Part shown: piece after piece, positions 54,041 to 64,000 of the stretch
How positions within the stretch are numbered: position 1 is the first letter of the stretch
Layout: each line of letters begins with the position of its first letter
Origin: Paralithodes platypus
Taxonomy: Eukaryota; Arthropoda; Malacostraca; Decapoda; Lithodidae
Length of the DNA stretch: 64,000 nt
Assembly: GCA_032716605.1 (NCBI GenBank)
Contig: CM064560.1
Coordinates: 14,693,297-14,757,296, forward strand
Direction of reading: 5' to 3'
Program-made: the position numbers and the translations under genes
The notes under the pieces: generated by a model
The model's input: only the letters and a program-made list of their open reading frames with translations
Database searches by the model: none
What the model was told of the DNA's origin: nothing

Positions 54041-54737
54041 TGCCGATGCCCTCTCTCGCCTACCCATACCATCTACCAATTCGACCTCTCAACAAGACGA
54101 ACCAACCCATACCATTCTTGCAATCCATCATCAAGGCTCGTTGGACAACAGCCAGCAAGAACTTCTACAACAATACCAACAACAAGAAAAACCTGATTGG
54201 ATGCCCAGGAGAGTTTTCAATCAATTAACCAGGCGGGGCGACAATCTATTCACCTTGGAAGGTAAAATCGTGATCACTCCTCAAGCAGCCTTATCCACTA
54301 TGCAATCAATTCACATGGATAATGGCATCCACCTAGCCCAAAGGAAGCTCATCTCCACCTTTCAACAGGTATATTGGACACCATCACCTTATGTCACTGC
54401 CAAGCGCATCACTGAGTTGTGCAAAGCATGTGCATTAGGCAAGGATCGAACCCGCACAGCTGGTCCTTCTGGGAAGTTAGCTGCCTCCAAACCTTGGCAA
54501 TTGCTTGCAGTAGACGTAATGGGACCGATGGACAATAGTCATGGTTTCAGATACATTATAACTTTTGTGGACACATACTCCAAATATGTCATCGCCTGTC
54601 CCGCAAAAGAACACTCAGCCATTGCAGTGGCTGAGGCCCTCATTCAACATGTCTTTCCCTATTTTGGCCTCCCTGAAGCAATCCATTCTGAAATGCCCCT
54701 GAGTTCACCAGCCATATGTGGTCTCAACTATCTCTAA
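54035..54737 (+). pseudogene. Gypsy-B RNase H end and integrase core, broken at second Asp
   Basis: Frame open from 53976. NADALSRLP ends RNase H; IHMDNGIHLAQRK and CKACALGKDR give the HHCC zinc-binding part; AVDVMGPMDNSH has the first catalytic Asp. The frame is lost around 54690: where the family has the second Asp in SDNAPEF, the sequence is one base short, so the frame ends at 54737. Integrase inserts the DNA copy into the genome; this copy cannot do so as written. Confidence 0.85.
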
Positions 54738-55481
54738 TGTGTGGATTTAAAATCAGCCACTCCTCACCTTACTGGCCGCAAGGCAATTCCATATGTGAGA
54801 GAAGTCACAGAACCATTGCTAACCAGATTATAACCCGGTTGCAACAAATGGATTCCAAAGATTGGTCCAGCCAAGTCAAGATTGTGCAATGGGGAATCAA
54901 CAATTGCCATCGAGAAGACGGCATATCCCCCCATGAGCGAGTATTTGGAGTAGCACCTTTGCTCCTTCCCCTACGTCATCTAGCTGCCCCGTATGAGCCC
55001 TCCTCCAATTTCGACCAATCTCTAGTTCACCTAAAAAATCGGCTAAGACAAATACAGTACGTCCAAGACCTTCAACCTGACGAAACACCTAAAGCCAGTC
55101 CCCACTGTGTAGGCAATCTAGTTATGGTTGCACACTTACCAGTTCCATCCAAGCTCAAACCCCGATTTAAAGGTCCATTTGAAATACTAGCTATGCCAAA
55201 CTGTTACCAGGTTACCATCAACTATTTTGGTGAGTCGCGCACATATCGTAACAGGCATGTACGTAGATTTCAGCCTAATAATGAGAATATAGTTATGCTT
55301 GCTGATCCCATTCAGAATGACATTTTGCCTGCAACACATAACCACAATTTAGGATCCACAGAGCCTACCACACCTGAACTTCCTCTACCTGTCACACCTG
55401 CACGCCGACAAAGACCCCCTCTTGATTTAAATATTCTACCTCATACACCCACACCTCTACCACCACCACGCCAACCACCTA
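54690..55481 (+). pseudogene. Gypsy-B integrase C-terminal part, cut by an assembly gap
   Basis: Frame open from 54716 with SHSSPYWPQGNSICERSHR (catalytic Glu in CERSHR), then GISPHERVFGVAPLLLPL. The GPF/Y module is PRFKGPFEILAMPNCYQVTI near residue 155-175. A Pro/Thr-rich tail begins (TPTPLPPPRQPP), as in Gypsy-A, and then runs into the N gap at 55482. The true end of pol and the 3' LTR are not in the assembly here. Confidence 0.88.
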
Positions 55482-55581
55482 NNNNNNNNNNNNNNNNNNN
55501 NNNNNNNNNNNNNNNNNNNNNNNNNNNNNNNNNNNNNNNNNNNNNNNNNNNNNNNNNNNNNNNNNNNNNNNNNNNNNNNNN
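55482..55581. other. Assembly gap, 100 N
   Basis: Exactly 100 N, the usual placeholder for a gap of unknown size. Sequence to the left is Gypsy-B pol and to the right Gypsy-C LTR, so the gap hides at least the Gypsy-B 3' end. Confidence 0.98.
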
Positions 55582-56491
55582 TGGAGCGCCAGGGTAAGAC
55601 CTATACTTAAGATCTGGATTACCAAGAGAACCTCCCAAGTCACGTAACGTAACATAAGGGAATTCTGTTCAAGGGGAGACAGTAGGCTACGAGCATGCTT
55701 GCTACTCTGCCCTAGTTTACCTAGTACCTTTTATGGACACTGCTAGAACCTTTATTAGTGAGGAAAGACAGCATTGTGTTTATTATAACTTTAATTGTGT
55801 ATGCTTTAGGAATTATTCAGGCCTTATATTTAGCCTAGGTTGTATGCATATGTGCACAACCCAGTTTGGCTGTTACGTTGGCTACGGAAGTATTGTTTTG
55901 ATGAGGCGATTATTAGTGCTGTCACAGAGTTGTTGCACTCCCTTGTTAGATATAAGGTATCCTAACTTTTTGGGTATGTATTTAAGATACACTCTGCCCC
56001 TGCATTTTTTGTTTTGTTTGTCTATATTAACGAGCATCTTAGAGCATCAGACGAATTTCAGAAGATTCTTTATCTGATTGCTGTAGGACTAGACATTCCA
56101 GTGTTGTCAATAGAGCATTGTAGAGTTTTAGTGTTTGAGTACAGACTCACACTAAAGTTAACCGTAAGGCATATACTCCTTTTATTAAATCTTGTTATAG
56201 TTTATTCAAGCATGGTTATTACTTAAGAGCATATTTATTAACGTAAAGTTCCTTTTGTGAGTAGGCTTTGCCGTCATCGGCAAGCCTTTGTAGAAGTGCA
56301 CTAAAACCCAGTTAATTGATAACCCCCGTTATCCGGAGGAGATTAACTCCTGGAGGGTTTAAGTGTTGTGTTCACCGGCGTAATAGTTCGAGGGCGTTGG
56401 AATTAGCGTACCGTTGTTGCAGATATAGCCTATCATCTCAGTCCATTGTCCTAAGTGCCCTTGTTTCATTTCTGTATTGCCGGTCGTAACA
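55582..56491 (+). mobile_element. Gypsy-C 5' LTR (left end lost in gap)
   Basis: Ends GGTCGTAACA at 56491, followed two bases later by a primer site. Bases 55583-56225 are collinear with 62518-63010 in the 3' LTR (GTCACGTAACGTAA against GTCATGTAACGTAA; AGCATCAGACGAATTTCAGA against AGCATCAGACTTATTTCAGA). Divergence is high, so the element is old or the two LTRs come from different copies. The first part of this LTR is in or beyond the N gap. Confidence 0.72.
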
Positions 56492-56493
56492 AA

Positions 56494-56505
56494 TGGCGAC
56501 CTTAG
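56494..56505 (+). promoter_or_regulatory. Gypsy-C primer-binding site
   Basis: TGGCGACCTTAG, two bases after the LTR end CGTAACA. TGGCGACC is a primer-site start shared by several Gypsy elements. Confidence 0.75.
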
Positions 56506-56699
56506 ACGCAGTATATAGTGAAACTGAATATTGTCAGGTGTTTTTGTTGTTGAAAAATCTTATTGCCATTTGGGGTTGAATTGTATTGTCTCGTACTGTT
56601 GGCAGTGAGACAGGGCGTTCATTGAGGATATATAGGAACTGTTGGAGTTATTGGTGACCTAGTAAATTGCACTCAAGAACATCTTCGAATATTTTTTGG

Positions 56700-58390
56700 T
56701 GAATGAAAGCTTACGCGGAAAGTTTGGCTACTTTTGTACTAGACTGAAATTTTTTTTGGGTGACTCCATCCTTGTCACTGGACCCGTCTTTAGCATAGTG
56801 AGGGCACAGTGCGGAGAGGCAGAGCGACAGGAAGTGGAGGAGACCAGAAGGTCGGAGTTGTTTAACGGCGTCTGGGTGGTGAAACAATGAGGAGGATGCT
56901 CGGCAGGATTTTTGGAGGAGCCTGTGTCAGCGGATCGTGTGTCGGGGGCTACGACCGGTACGGACTGCAGGTGGTTGGCCACGGTCCTTCTCAGCATTTC
57001 CCTTTACTAGCAGTTTTGTTGAGAGGTGAGCTGCTTACCTGTGTGCTTCGTTTGGGTGCATGGGGCTTCGCGGGTGGAGCGTGGAGCTGGGGCACCTTCG
57101 CCCTAGCCCCCATTTTCGACTCGACTTCTATCATGGCGCCCCCTCGGGTTCCGGAAGCCGGGTACGTTCCCGCAGGACGATGCCCGCTGGCGAGTGGGGT
57201 TTTGGGTATGCCTCTAGGTGATTCAACGGGGTGGGAGTCCCCGATAGGAGCACCCCTCCTCAGGGTTTGTCCTCCCGAGATGTTGTTTTTCAGCTCGAGA
57301 CTCGCCAAACTTCAGCAGCAAGAAGCTGACAGGCTAAGCATGAGACTGAGCTTGAGCAGCGAAAGCATGAGGCTGAGCTTGAGCAGCGAAAGCATGAGGC
57401 CTGAGCTCGCGCAGCCCGTGAGCGAGAGTCGGAGCGGCAAGTTTGAGGTCTGAAATGGTAATCGTGCCCCCCGAGTGTTTACCTAGAGAAAACTCGATGT
57501 ATAGGTGACGAGGAACCTCGGGTCGTCCAGCGGGGGTCGAAAGGGGGGGGGGGGGGGGGGGGGGCCCACTGACCAGTACCTGTCAATCTACTTAAGTTGG
57601 TTTCCAGTGTTTTGATTGAGTTAGGAGTTACAGAATTTTTTTCTCCGGTTCGAGAAAAAAGTGCCAGGAGCACCAATGGCCCGAGGAGAAAATAAGTGGG
57701 CAGCCCTGTTTCTTCACGATTGCACGGGGAAAGCCTCACGGCGGTACGATGCTTTGCCCCTAGATTCCTGTGTGAAATTACGAGTTGGTTGAAAGAGGCT
57801 GTCCTGAGGGCGTATGAACTACAGCCAGAGACCTATAACTGAAAAGTTTAGGGCGGTTCCAACAAAGAAAGGAGCAGTACTTTCCAGGAACACGCTACAA
57901 GAGCTGTCAGATGCATTTGAAAATTCGCGTTAAGGTCGGAGAAGGCAAAACTACTTTTGAATTTAGTAGTAAACAACTAGTGTGATGCTAGAAACAATAT
58001 TTTAAGTGTTACTGGCAGTGACTTGACTCTTAACTTGAAAAAAAAAAGCGGACCCGGAAACTCTAACAGGAGGCGGCCAGAGTTGGCTGACTTCAGGTTG
58101 TCATTGATTCGTGGTGTGCGGCGTCTGCCACAGAGAGCTGAGGCAGGTTGTAACAAGGGGCATACCACTCCACCCCCCCCCGAATTAAGGACACAAATAA
58201 TTCTCCAGTTAAGAGTACTGTTGCCAATTATGAACCCCAAGTCGAAACCCTTCCCGTTTAAAGAAAGGCCATGGCCCTTCCTCCACACCTGCAGAGGAAG
58301 TCCAAGAAAGCGTGAAGTTGAACTGTTTCAGGTGTCATGAGAAGGGGCATATTTGCGCCGCTCTTGTCTCGAGCGGCACCGCCTTACAAG
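56700..58390 (+). pseudogene. Gypsy-C gag remnant
   Basis: Decayed coding DNA in several frames. It includes a coiled-coil-like stretch with tandem AGCGAAAGCATGAGGCTGAG units (57340-57420), a 22-G homopolymer (57543-57564), and a matrix/capsid-like segment with YDALPLDSC (57745) and KEAVLRAYELQPETYN (57796-57843), the conserved heart of many Gypsy gags. A nucleocapsid-type knuckle start CFRCHEKGHI follows near 58325. The frame between these changes at least four times and has stops, so the protein is not made intact. The plus-strand frame at 56887-57453 is mostly out of register. Confidence 0.65.
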
Positions 58391-59395
58391 AGTGGTGTTC
58401 CACCTATTGAGCAACATCGGCGTTTCATCGAGGTCTTCCGCGTTTGCCCGTGGGTAAACAGTCGGATTTGCGAAGTCATCGCCGTGTGCGGAAGCAAACA
58501 GTAGGGCTCGGTCATTCCCGTCCGTGAATGTTTTTTTTTTTGTAGTTTATAGGGGGCACGAGACACTGTGAGGTGGGCTGGTGTGAAGGCATCAGAGGCT
58601 TGAGTTGCTGCGTGATACGGGGCGCGTCCCAGACACTGATTAAGAATTTCACTGGCAAGCCTATTAAACGCGGCTCGGATTGAGAGGTGGTTCAAGGTAT
58701 CAATGCTACGCGGTCTTAACCACTGGTCAGAGTTAGAGCTTGAGGTGGATGGTGGTGGACAGGGGAGTTGGGATGTGGGGGTGTGGTGGAGAATTGCCAG
58801 TTTAAGGGGTGTCGACCTCCTTCTCGGGCAATGACTTGCGGTGCCCACTTCCGAGGTTACAACCCTTAGTCGGTTGCCGAGAGGGCGGTCCGACACAATT
58901 AGTGAGTGCAAGAGGGGCTCGAGAGATCTCAGTCCGCTCATGTGTCACAGCCTAGTCACCAAAAATTCTAGACCAGCGGAGGGGAAGGGTCGGAAGGAGA
59001 AAGTCAAGGTTGGTCGGTGTTGAGAGTTTGGATCCCAGTGACCACTCCTTGAGTGATTTCGGTCACTTGACCCAATTATGAGGCTCCGGAGTGGCCCCAG
59101 AACCTGTCCCCCCTAGTGACATGGTAGGGTTTGATGGCACTCCTGGTGGCCAACAGAGTAGTTCCCATTAGGGGCAAACTAGAAGATCTTAGTTCTTGAG
59201 AGTTGTGGGAACGTGGCTATTGAACTCGTAGGACGGGGAAGCCATGTCATGTGAACCTGTTAGCGTTTAACGAGTTTGTGAAGCAACACCTGAGCAGCCT
59301 ACTGTCATGTGTTTGGTCTGCAGCGGCCAAGGTTGGAGAAGGAGAGTGGGGGCAGTAGGGCCCCAGGTGGAGGAGAGTTTGGGATTGTCATTGTC
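58391..59395 (+). other. Gypsy-C interior, no clear domain
   Basis: GC-rich, previously coding-like DNA between gag and pol remnants where a protease would be expected. No DTGA-type motif found in any frame. The long minus-strand frame 58384-58941 has no recognisable content and is taken as a shadow. Confidence 0.35.
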
Positions 59396-59640
59396 TCGGT
59401 GGAGCAGTGGGCGGGGGACACGTGTCCAGGTGGCTGTGGAAGCGCTTGATGCACCAGCCTGGAGCAGGCAGTGTGCAGCACTTCCAGCACCTGTTTCCGA
59501 GGTCCATACCCCACTGTTTGTGCCGAGCACCCAGGGCCTCACCGACCTATGCAGTGCACGATGGTTTTCCGCTGGCAGGTCACTTGAGTGTTAGTAAAAC
59601 CATTGGCCTCGTTGTTTGAGTGGTTCAAGGTGGGCGACGA
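59396..59640 (+). pseudogene. Gypsy-C integrase zinc-binding fragment
   Basis: AVHDGFPLAGHLSVSKT (59549-59599) matches the first half of the integrase HHCC finger (His-x5-Leu-Ala-Gly-His-Leu-Gly-x2-Lys-Thr in the family). The Cys pair that should follow is not found. It lies before the RT remnants, although integrase normally follows RT and RNase H, so the region is rearranged or the fragment comes from another copy. Confidence 0.5.
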
Positions 59641-60169
59641 GGATGTGGCATGGTTGTCATTCAGGGTCGACCCATGGCTGCTATGGGGTGGTGGTCAGAA
59701 TCAGGATAGGGAGCAGATTGGTGAGGTTGGCTGTGGAGTGGATGTTCCCGGCCGTCGCATAGCCTCACCCCTGCGGCCCCTAGTAAAATGCAACAGCCCT
59801 ACCATAGACCGACTGTACTCTGGCCATTTCGCCTCGAAGGCGGTGTGATGCTGTGGAGGCAGATGTAGTCCAGCAAGCGATGACGAGGCGTGCGCATGTA
59901 CGGTATCGGCGGGGGGGAAGCCTTATCCAATATGAACTATGGGAAGTGACTGCACAGGTGGTACCAGATTGTCCCTCTCAAGACCTTCTGTTCTAGGAAC
60001 AGAAGGTGGAGAAGGAGGGGAGACTATAGTGTAGACACTGCAGTCTCGGCTGGGTTGTTGGAGGGCCACTAGGCATGTTGAACTTCGAGATAATTTTGCA
60101 ACCGCTTGATCCTGAGCGCCAAGAGAAGTTGATTTACTAGGCTGTGGCAGTACGTCTGCATGTTTGTTT

Positions 60170-60700
60170 TGCTTCTCCAGGCCTGAATTGTACTGGGTAG
60201 AATCCGACATGGAGGCTGGAGACAGTGCAAGGCTTCAAAGTTTACTTCCCTACCGTATAAATCCTGCTCAACAGTCTTTCGTTGAAAGCAGAAGCCTAGG
60301 ACTACATGTGGAAAAAGGTGTCTGAGGGATAAGGGATATCGTGAGTGGTCGGTTGGCCACAAGTAACTTTGCAACCTGAGTTAAGTGGCAAGATCCGTTG
60401 TGCATGTTGAGTGCAAGAGTGTGGAAGCATTATCCCTGAACAGAACGCCTATCCATTACCCAGAGTTGACGGACCCCATAGATTGCATCGGGGCTGCCTC
60501 GTTATCACTAAGGTGGAAATAGTGACAGGTTTATTGGCAAGGCCCCATTGCCAGAGAGAGCGAAGAGAAGTGCCGTCTTGTGATGGACTGGGCAGTGTAT
60601 CAGTGTCAGGTGTTGTTTTGCTGCCGGAACACAAGTTGGATGTGTGGCATGTTAACTCCCTCCGACATATTATGTTCCAATAATTCCGAGGAGGCGGGAG
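60170..60700 (+). pseudogene. Gypsy-C reverse transcriptase remnant
   Basis: Pieces in several frames: LPYRINPAQQSFVE (60248-60290), then NAYPLPRVDG (60439-60470), then ITKVEIVTGLLA (60506-60540, where the family has the catalytic Asp of a T-K-x-D-x-x-x-GYWQ motif but Glu is read here). The region after 60560 fits the AFVTxxGxFxxxxLPFG part only loosely. Many indels; not functional as written. Confidence 0.6.
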
Positions 60701-60824
60701 CCCCGGGATCATTGCCACTGCCCCGCACTACACTCACAACGACACTGCGGCCGTTAGAATTATCGGAGGTGAATGAGGTTGCCACCAACGGTTTTATCGT
60801 ATGGTATATAACTTATCGGACTTA

Positions 60825-60955
60825 CTGAGCTCATATGACGCAAAATCGCGTCATAAACTTATTGGAGAGGTATAGAGATAAGTCCATATGATGCGATCGC
60901 GTCATATGAGTTTTTGGTTCACTAGTCCATATGACGCGATCGCGTCATATATGTC
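60825..60955. repeat. Three spaced palindromes around GACGCGATCGCGTC
   Basis: CATATGACGCAAAATCGCGTC (60832 on), CATATGATGCGATCGCGTCA (60885-60908 in full) and CATATGACGCGATCGCGTCA (60928-60950 in full). The last contains a perfect 22-bp palindrome (60929-60950). They lie between Gypsy-C RT and RNase H remnants, where no such DNA belongs. Confidence 0.85.
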
Positions 60956-60956
60956 T

Positions 60957-61085
60957 GGGGGAGTTAAGGGCACTGATAATGTTCTGGCTGATTGTTTGTC
61001 ACGGGAGGGTATGTTTGAAGGAGAACCCTCGCCGTTCAGTCAGTGGTTGGTTGAGAGTGGGGAAAAATTAGGCTTGCCCCTGTAG
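60957..61085 (+). pseudogene. Gypsy-C RNase H end
   Basis: VKGTDNVLADCLSRE at 60964-61008 is the conserved end of Gypsy RNase H (G-x-x-N-x-x-AD-x-LSR). It follows the RT remnants in the expected order. The frame goes on to a stop at 61083-61085. Confidence 0.7.
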
Positions 61086-61434
61086 TGCAATGCCGCCAAA
61101 AACACTATTAAAAATATAAAAAACCTCACATAAAAACTCTTTCTTTTTGATAGTATATAAGTGCAGTATATCACAGCAAGAATCTAAGACACTCTGAGTT
61201 GTTGTCTTAGTAGGCTAGGCTGGGTGAAGCTTGCTTGTTGAGCGTGATATAATTATTATGATGCTATAATTTTGGGGAAGTGTTGTGCAGATTTTTTTTT
61301 ATAATGCAGTGTTTTATGTTTGTGATCGTGCCTTGTTTTCACAACTTGGGAGAGTAGCTGGGTGATGCGCGGTTGATGGGCATTCTGTCTGGTCAGATGT
61401 GGAGTTCACCTGAGGCTGAAATGTCCCACATCTT

Positions 61435-61442
61435 GGGCGGGG
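61435..61442 (+). promoter_or_regulatory. Gypsy-C polypurine tract (degenerate)
   Basis: GGGCGGGG directly before TGTTACGCTGG. One C interrupts the purines, in line with the decayed state. Confidence 0.5.
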
Positions 61443-63010
61443 TGTTACGCTGGCCAGCTTGCCAGAATGCACTCGTAACTCGCTAGCGCTCACCAGGGCA
61501 GTGAAATGGGCTACAATAATCGTAAAACGATGTTCTATCTTTCATAGAGTTTATGTTGTCACAGACAGATCAGTGGTGATCTTTATTCTTGTCTGTGACA
61601 CTTGGAAGTATTTTATATCATTGATAGAATATAAGATGCATTGTGTGAAGTTTGTGACGCCTCCCGGCGCTGGCAGAATGGTTGCGTGGGGCATTGCAGC
61701 TCGCTAGCGCTCGCCAGGGTGGGGGATAGGCTACAGTTGTCCTAGAATGATCTGCTTTATTTCATTAGGGTCGTGTTGCCACAGACAGTCTAGAAATGGC
61801 TTTGTTTTGGTCTGTGACCGCGCCTTATATTTTATATTCGCTATAATATAAATGTTGCTTGTGTGCGAGGCGAGCGAGAGAGGGTGAGGGAGTACACCTG
61901 GCAGCGGGGTGAGCTGTGGCCCGGCTCGCTTGGGCGCTGACGGCGTTGGCGGCCGGGTGGTCAACTAGTCCCTGCCCATCGCGGCCGCATGTTCTTTACC
62001 AGCTCAGAGCTTGCTTGACACGCGTATCGTCTACATCCTTTGCAATTCTGTCCCCCATACTCTCCACTTTGCATACTATTTCTCTCTCTCGACTTTCTCA
62101 TTCTCTAATCTTTATTAAACTCAACATCCCTTCTGGTTTCAGCATAGACGTTCACCGTCGGCCAGTCGTATTATACGCGAAGCTCTCAGATATTTCTATG
62201 TATGAGGTTTTGAGAGACGGACTTTTCCATGTGTGTCCTCTCTCGGAAGGTTTGTAGACCGGTATATGTCTCCCTGGCAAGGTGTTGAGTGATTCTGCTT
62301 GGTTATTTAAAGCTAGACTGGGGGTAAGGTTACTGTGTCGTTGTCTCCGATGTGTGCAGTGTTAGCTAAGCCCTGCACGACATCGGCAGGTACTGTGGGC
62401 GCCCTAGGTTGTCTTCGGGTGGGTTTACTTTGCGAGCACAGCACTGTGGTGTGAGAGGGCCATAGCCTATCCCTCACAACATAGTGCTGCCTCTTTATGT
62501 TGACTTCTGAGGGATCGCCAGGATAGAACTAGGTACTTAGAGACCTAGATTTATCAAGAGAGCATCCCCGTCATGTAACGTAATCTTCATTATACCACCT
62601 TCGGACAACGTTAGGCTACAAGCCGCATGCTCGCCCATTGTTGCCCTGCCTTGATACCCCAGCTAGACTTTATTAACTGAGCAGACACTGGTTAGAGATA
62701 AGCCCCATTATTATATGTATGCCACATTATTATTCACTGCATTTGAGCCGAGGTTGTTGTTGAGTTGCACAACCCGAGTAGGCTGTTGCGTTGTGTCACG
62801 AAGCATTTCTTTAGTTGTCGAGCATTACTACCTTTGCGCAGTCTATATTATTCGCCTGCCCTATTATTACTATATGTCCTAGCATTTATTGTGACCCGTA
62901 TTCTGCATTATAATTGTTCAAGATTCTTTACGAACATCTTCCCAGCATCAGACTTATTTCAGAAGTTTCCAGTTGATGTTGCAGGACTAGCATTGCACTT
63001 TCTTTAATAG
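61443..63010 (+). mobile_element. Gypsy-C 3' LTR, right end missing
   Basis: Starts TGTTACGC, which mirrors the CGTAACA end of the 5' LTR. It contains a roughly 215-bp tandem duplication (about 61460-61660 and 61680-61870; shared CTCGCTAGCGCTCNCCAGGG and GGCTACAAT/GGCTACAGT), a CT-rich stretch (62020-62110) matching 40860-40960, and from 62518 the part shared with the 5' LTR. Homology ends at about 63010, so the last 250 bp or so of the LTR are lost. Confidence 0.7.
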
Positions 63011-63400
63011 GTAGTAGGGGTAGGCAGCCCCGCCCAGGGAAGTACTTCCGCCAAGGTTTCGGGAGACTCAGGGAATAGCCTGAATTCCATTTTCTCTCCC
63101 AGGCCTTGGTAGCTGGATACATATCTTTCTGCCTCACACATCAGGGGTATCAGGAAAACTCTCTTTATATAACATACACATCCAACTTCACGACATTGCC
63201 CTACATTGCTATCCTCTATCCATAAAACACTACTTTTCCCACTACATATCATACATGTAACACCATACACCTTACCCATGGCAGTACAATGGTTAAGAGC
63301 AAACCTGGTGGTCCCTCGGATATCCACCCCGGCAGGGGTGGGTCAATGACACAGGGCCCTCCCGGTCGTCATCATGCGACTGTGTCAAGAGCATTGCAAC
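63011..63400 (+). other. Non-coding DNA, probably LINE 5' UTR
   Basis: No gene. GC-rich strings such as CCACCCCGGCAGGGGTGGG (63325-63343, a small hairpin) precede the LINE coding region. Confidence 0.35.
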
Positions 63401-64000
63401 GTCCCAAAGCTGCTCGTCGGTGCAGCTTTTCTTTAGCAATATAAGGGGACTTCACTCTAACATCAATTCTATACACCAATTTCTTCAAGCAGAATCCCCT
63501 ACTCTCCTTTTTTGACAGAGACTCAAGTAACATCCACATCTGACACGTCTAGATTTAATTTCCCGGTTATCAACTGCTCCAAAATTTCAGACCTAAAGGA
63601 GGTGTATGTTGCTTCGCAAAATCTGAAATTGCCGCTGGAGGAGGTTACTAGTTTCAATTGTCCCTATTTTGATTATTCTATACAATTAATTTCTGCTGGT
63701 AAATTTAAATACATATGTTGCATCTACCGTTCCCCAAATACTCCTCCAGAGCAAAGTCTTTTTAATTCTCTGTCCTCACAACTCAGTGTCCTCAACTTAA
63801 ATGCTTCTTCTGAAATCACTGTGTGGGTGATTTTAATGTCCATAATGTTGAATGGCTCACTCATTCAGCCAGGACTGATGATGCTGGTCTTGAATGTGAG
63901 CTATTGCAGACTCATTTAATCTCACTCAACTAGTCAACCAACCCACCCGTGTACCAGATAATCCTAATCATAATTCCCACCTACTGGACTTATTTTTAAC
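63401..64000 (+). pseudogene. LINE endonuclease, start of an element running off the right edge
   Basis: Coding pieces of an APE-type endonuclease in the expected order but in changing frames. NIRGLHSNINSIHQFLQ (63436 on) is the N-terminal block; LLFLTETQVTSTS (63502 on) has the metal-binding Glu; CIYRSPNTPPEQSLFNSLSS (63720 on); VGDFNVHNVEWL (63826 on) is the GDFN motif; and NSHLLDLFL is at the window end. The longest frame is 63512-63919 but it drops register near 63560 and regains it near 63690. RT would lie beyond the window. Confidence 0.82.

Noticed and set aside
56887..57453. 188-codon plus-strand frame as a new gene
   Set aside because: It overlaps the Gypsy-C gag coiled-coil remnant mostly out of register and precedes known gag motifs; best read as gag decay.
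58384..58941. 185-codon minus-strand frame in Gypsy-C
   Set aside because: No motif, Ser/Thr/Arg-rich shadow of decayed coding DNA on the other strand.

Overview
This window looks like transposon-dense, gene-poor DNA from a large arthropod genome, most likely a decapod crustacean. The reasons are: many scattered arrays built on TTAGG (the arthropod telomere motif); a tRNA-headed SINE; R1/I-, CR1- and RTE-type LINEs next to Gypsy and BEL/Pao LTR elements; very long satellites and GA/CA/TATG microsatellites; and no bacterial-type gene organisation. The species is inference. I found no host gene I can name and no rRNA. Nearly every coding stretch belongs to a mobile element, and almost all are broken by small frameshifts.

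Layout. 1-3540: an I-like LINE on the minus strand (RNase H start, RT, endonuclease, proline-rich ORF1) running off the left edge. 3550-18374: a Gypsy element (Gypsy-A) with two nearly identical 3.15 kb LTRs, but arranged oddly: LTR + flank, then a gag-pol lacking the gag start, then LTR + the same flank. A CR1-like LINE sits inside a GA tract in the first flank. 18773-21540: a SINE and old repeats. 21547-25227: an RTE-like LINE split by a 2.63 kb terminal-inverted-repeat element with a 10-bp target duplication, which carries a 54-bp TTAGG-rich satellite. 26131-34655: a cluster of TTAA-flanked MITEs, one nested in another, and a 3.8 kb array of about 89 copies of a 43-bp monomer that appears to lie inside a TTAA-flanked insertion. 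34688-36815: a 5'-truncated LINE with an 11-bp target duplication, and a BEL/Pao pol end. 38100-38615: an unidentified coding-like pseudogene. 40425-45348: an LTR fragment and a LINE interrupted by a 640-bp piggyBac-like MITE; a relative of that MITE is at 47367-47828.

48.8-55.48 kb: a second Gypsy element (Gypsy-B), related to Gypsy-A in protein but not in LTR, with its 3' end lost in a 100-N gap (55482-55581). 55582-63010: a third, strongly decayed Gypsy element (Gypsy-C) with LTR ends TGTTACG/CGTAACA, a TGGCGACC primer site and remnants of gag and pol. 63380-64000: the start of another LINE endonuclease at the right edge.

The genes do not form a host pathway. They are replication modules of independent elements: LTR, primer site, gag, protease, RT, RNase H and integrase in the Gypsy copies; endonuclease and RT in the LINEs. 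The MITEs and satellites depend on proteins not encoded here. The most informative features are the nestings and target duplications, which give an order of events, and two places where satellite arrays seem to lie inside, or arise from, transposable elements.
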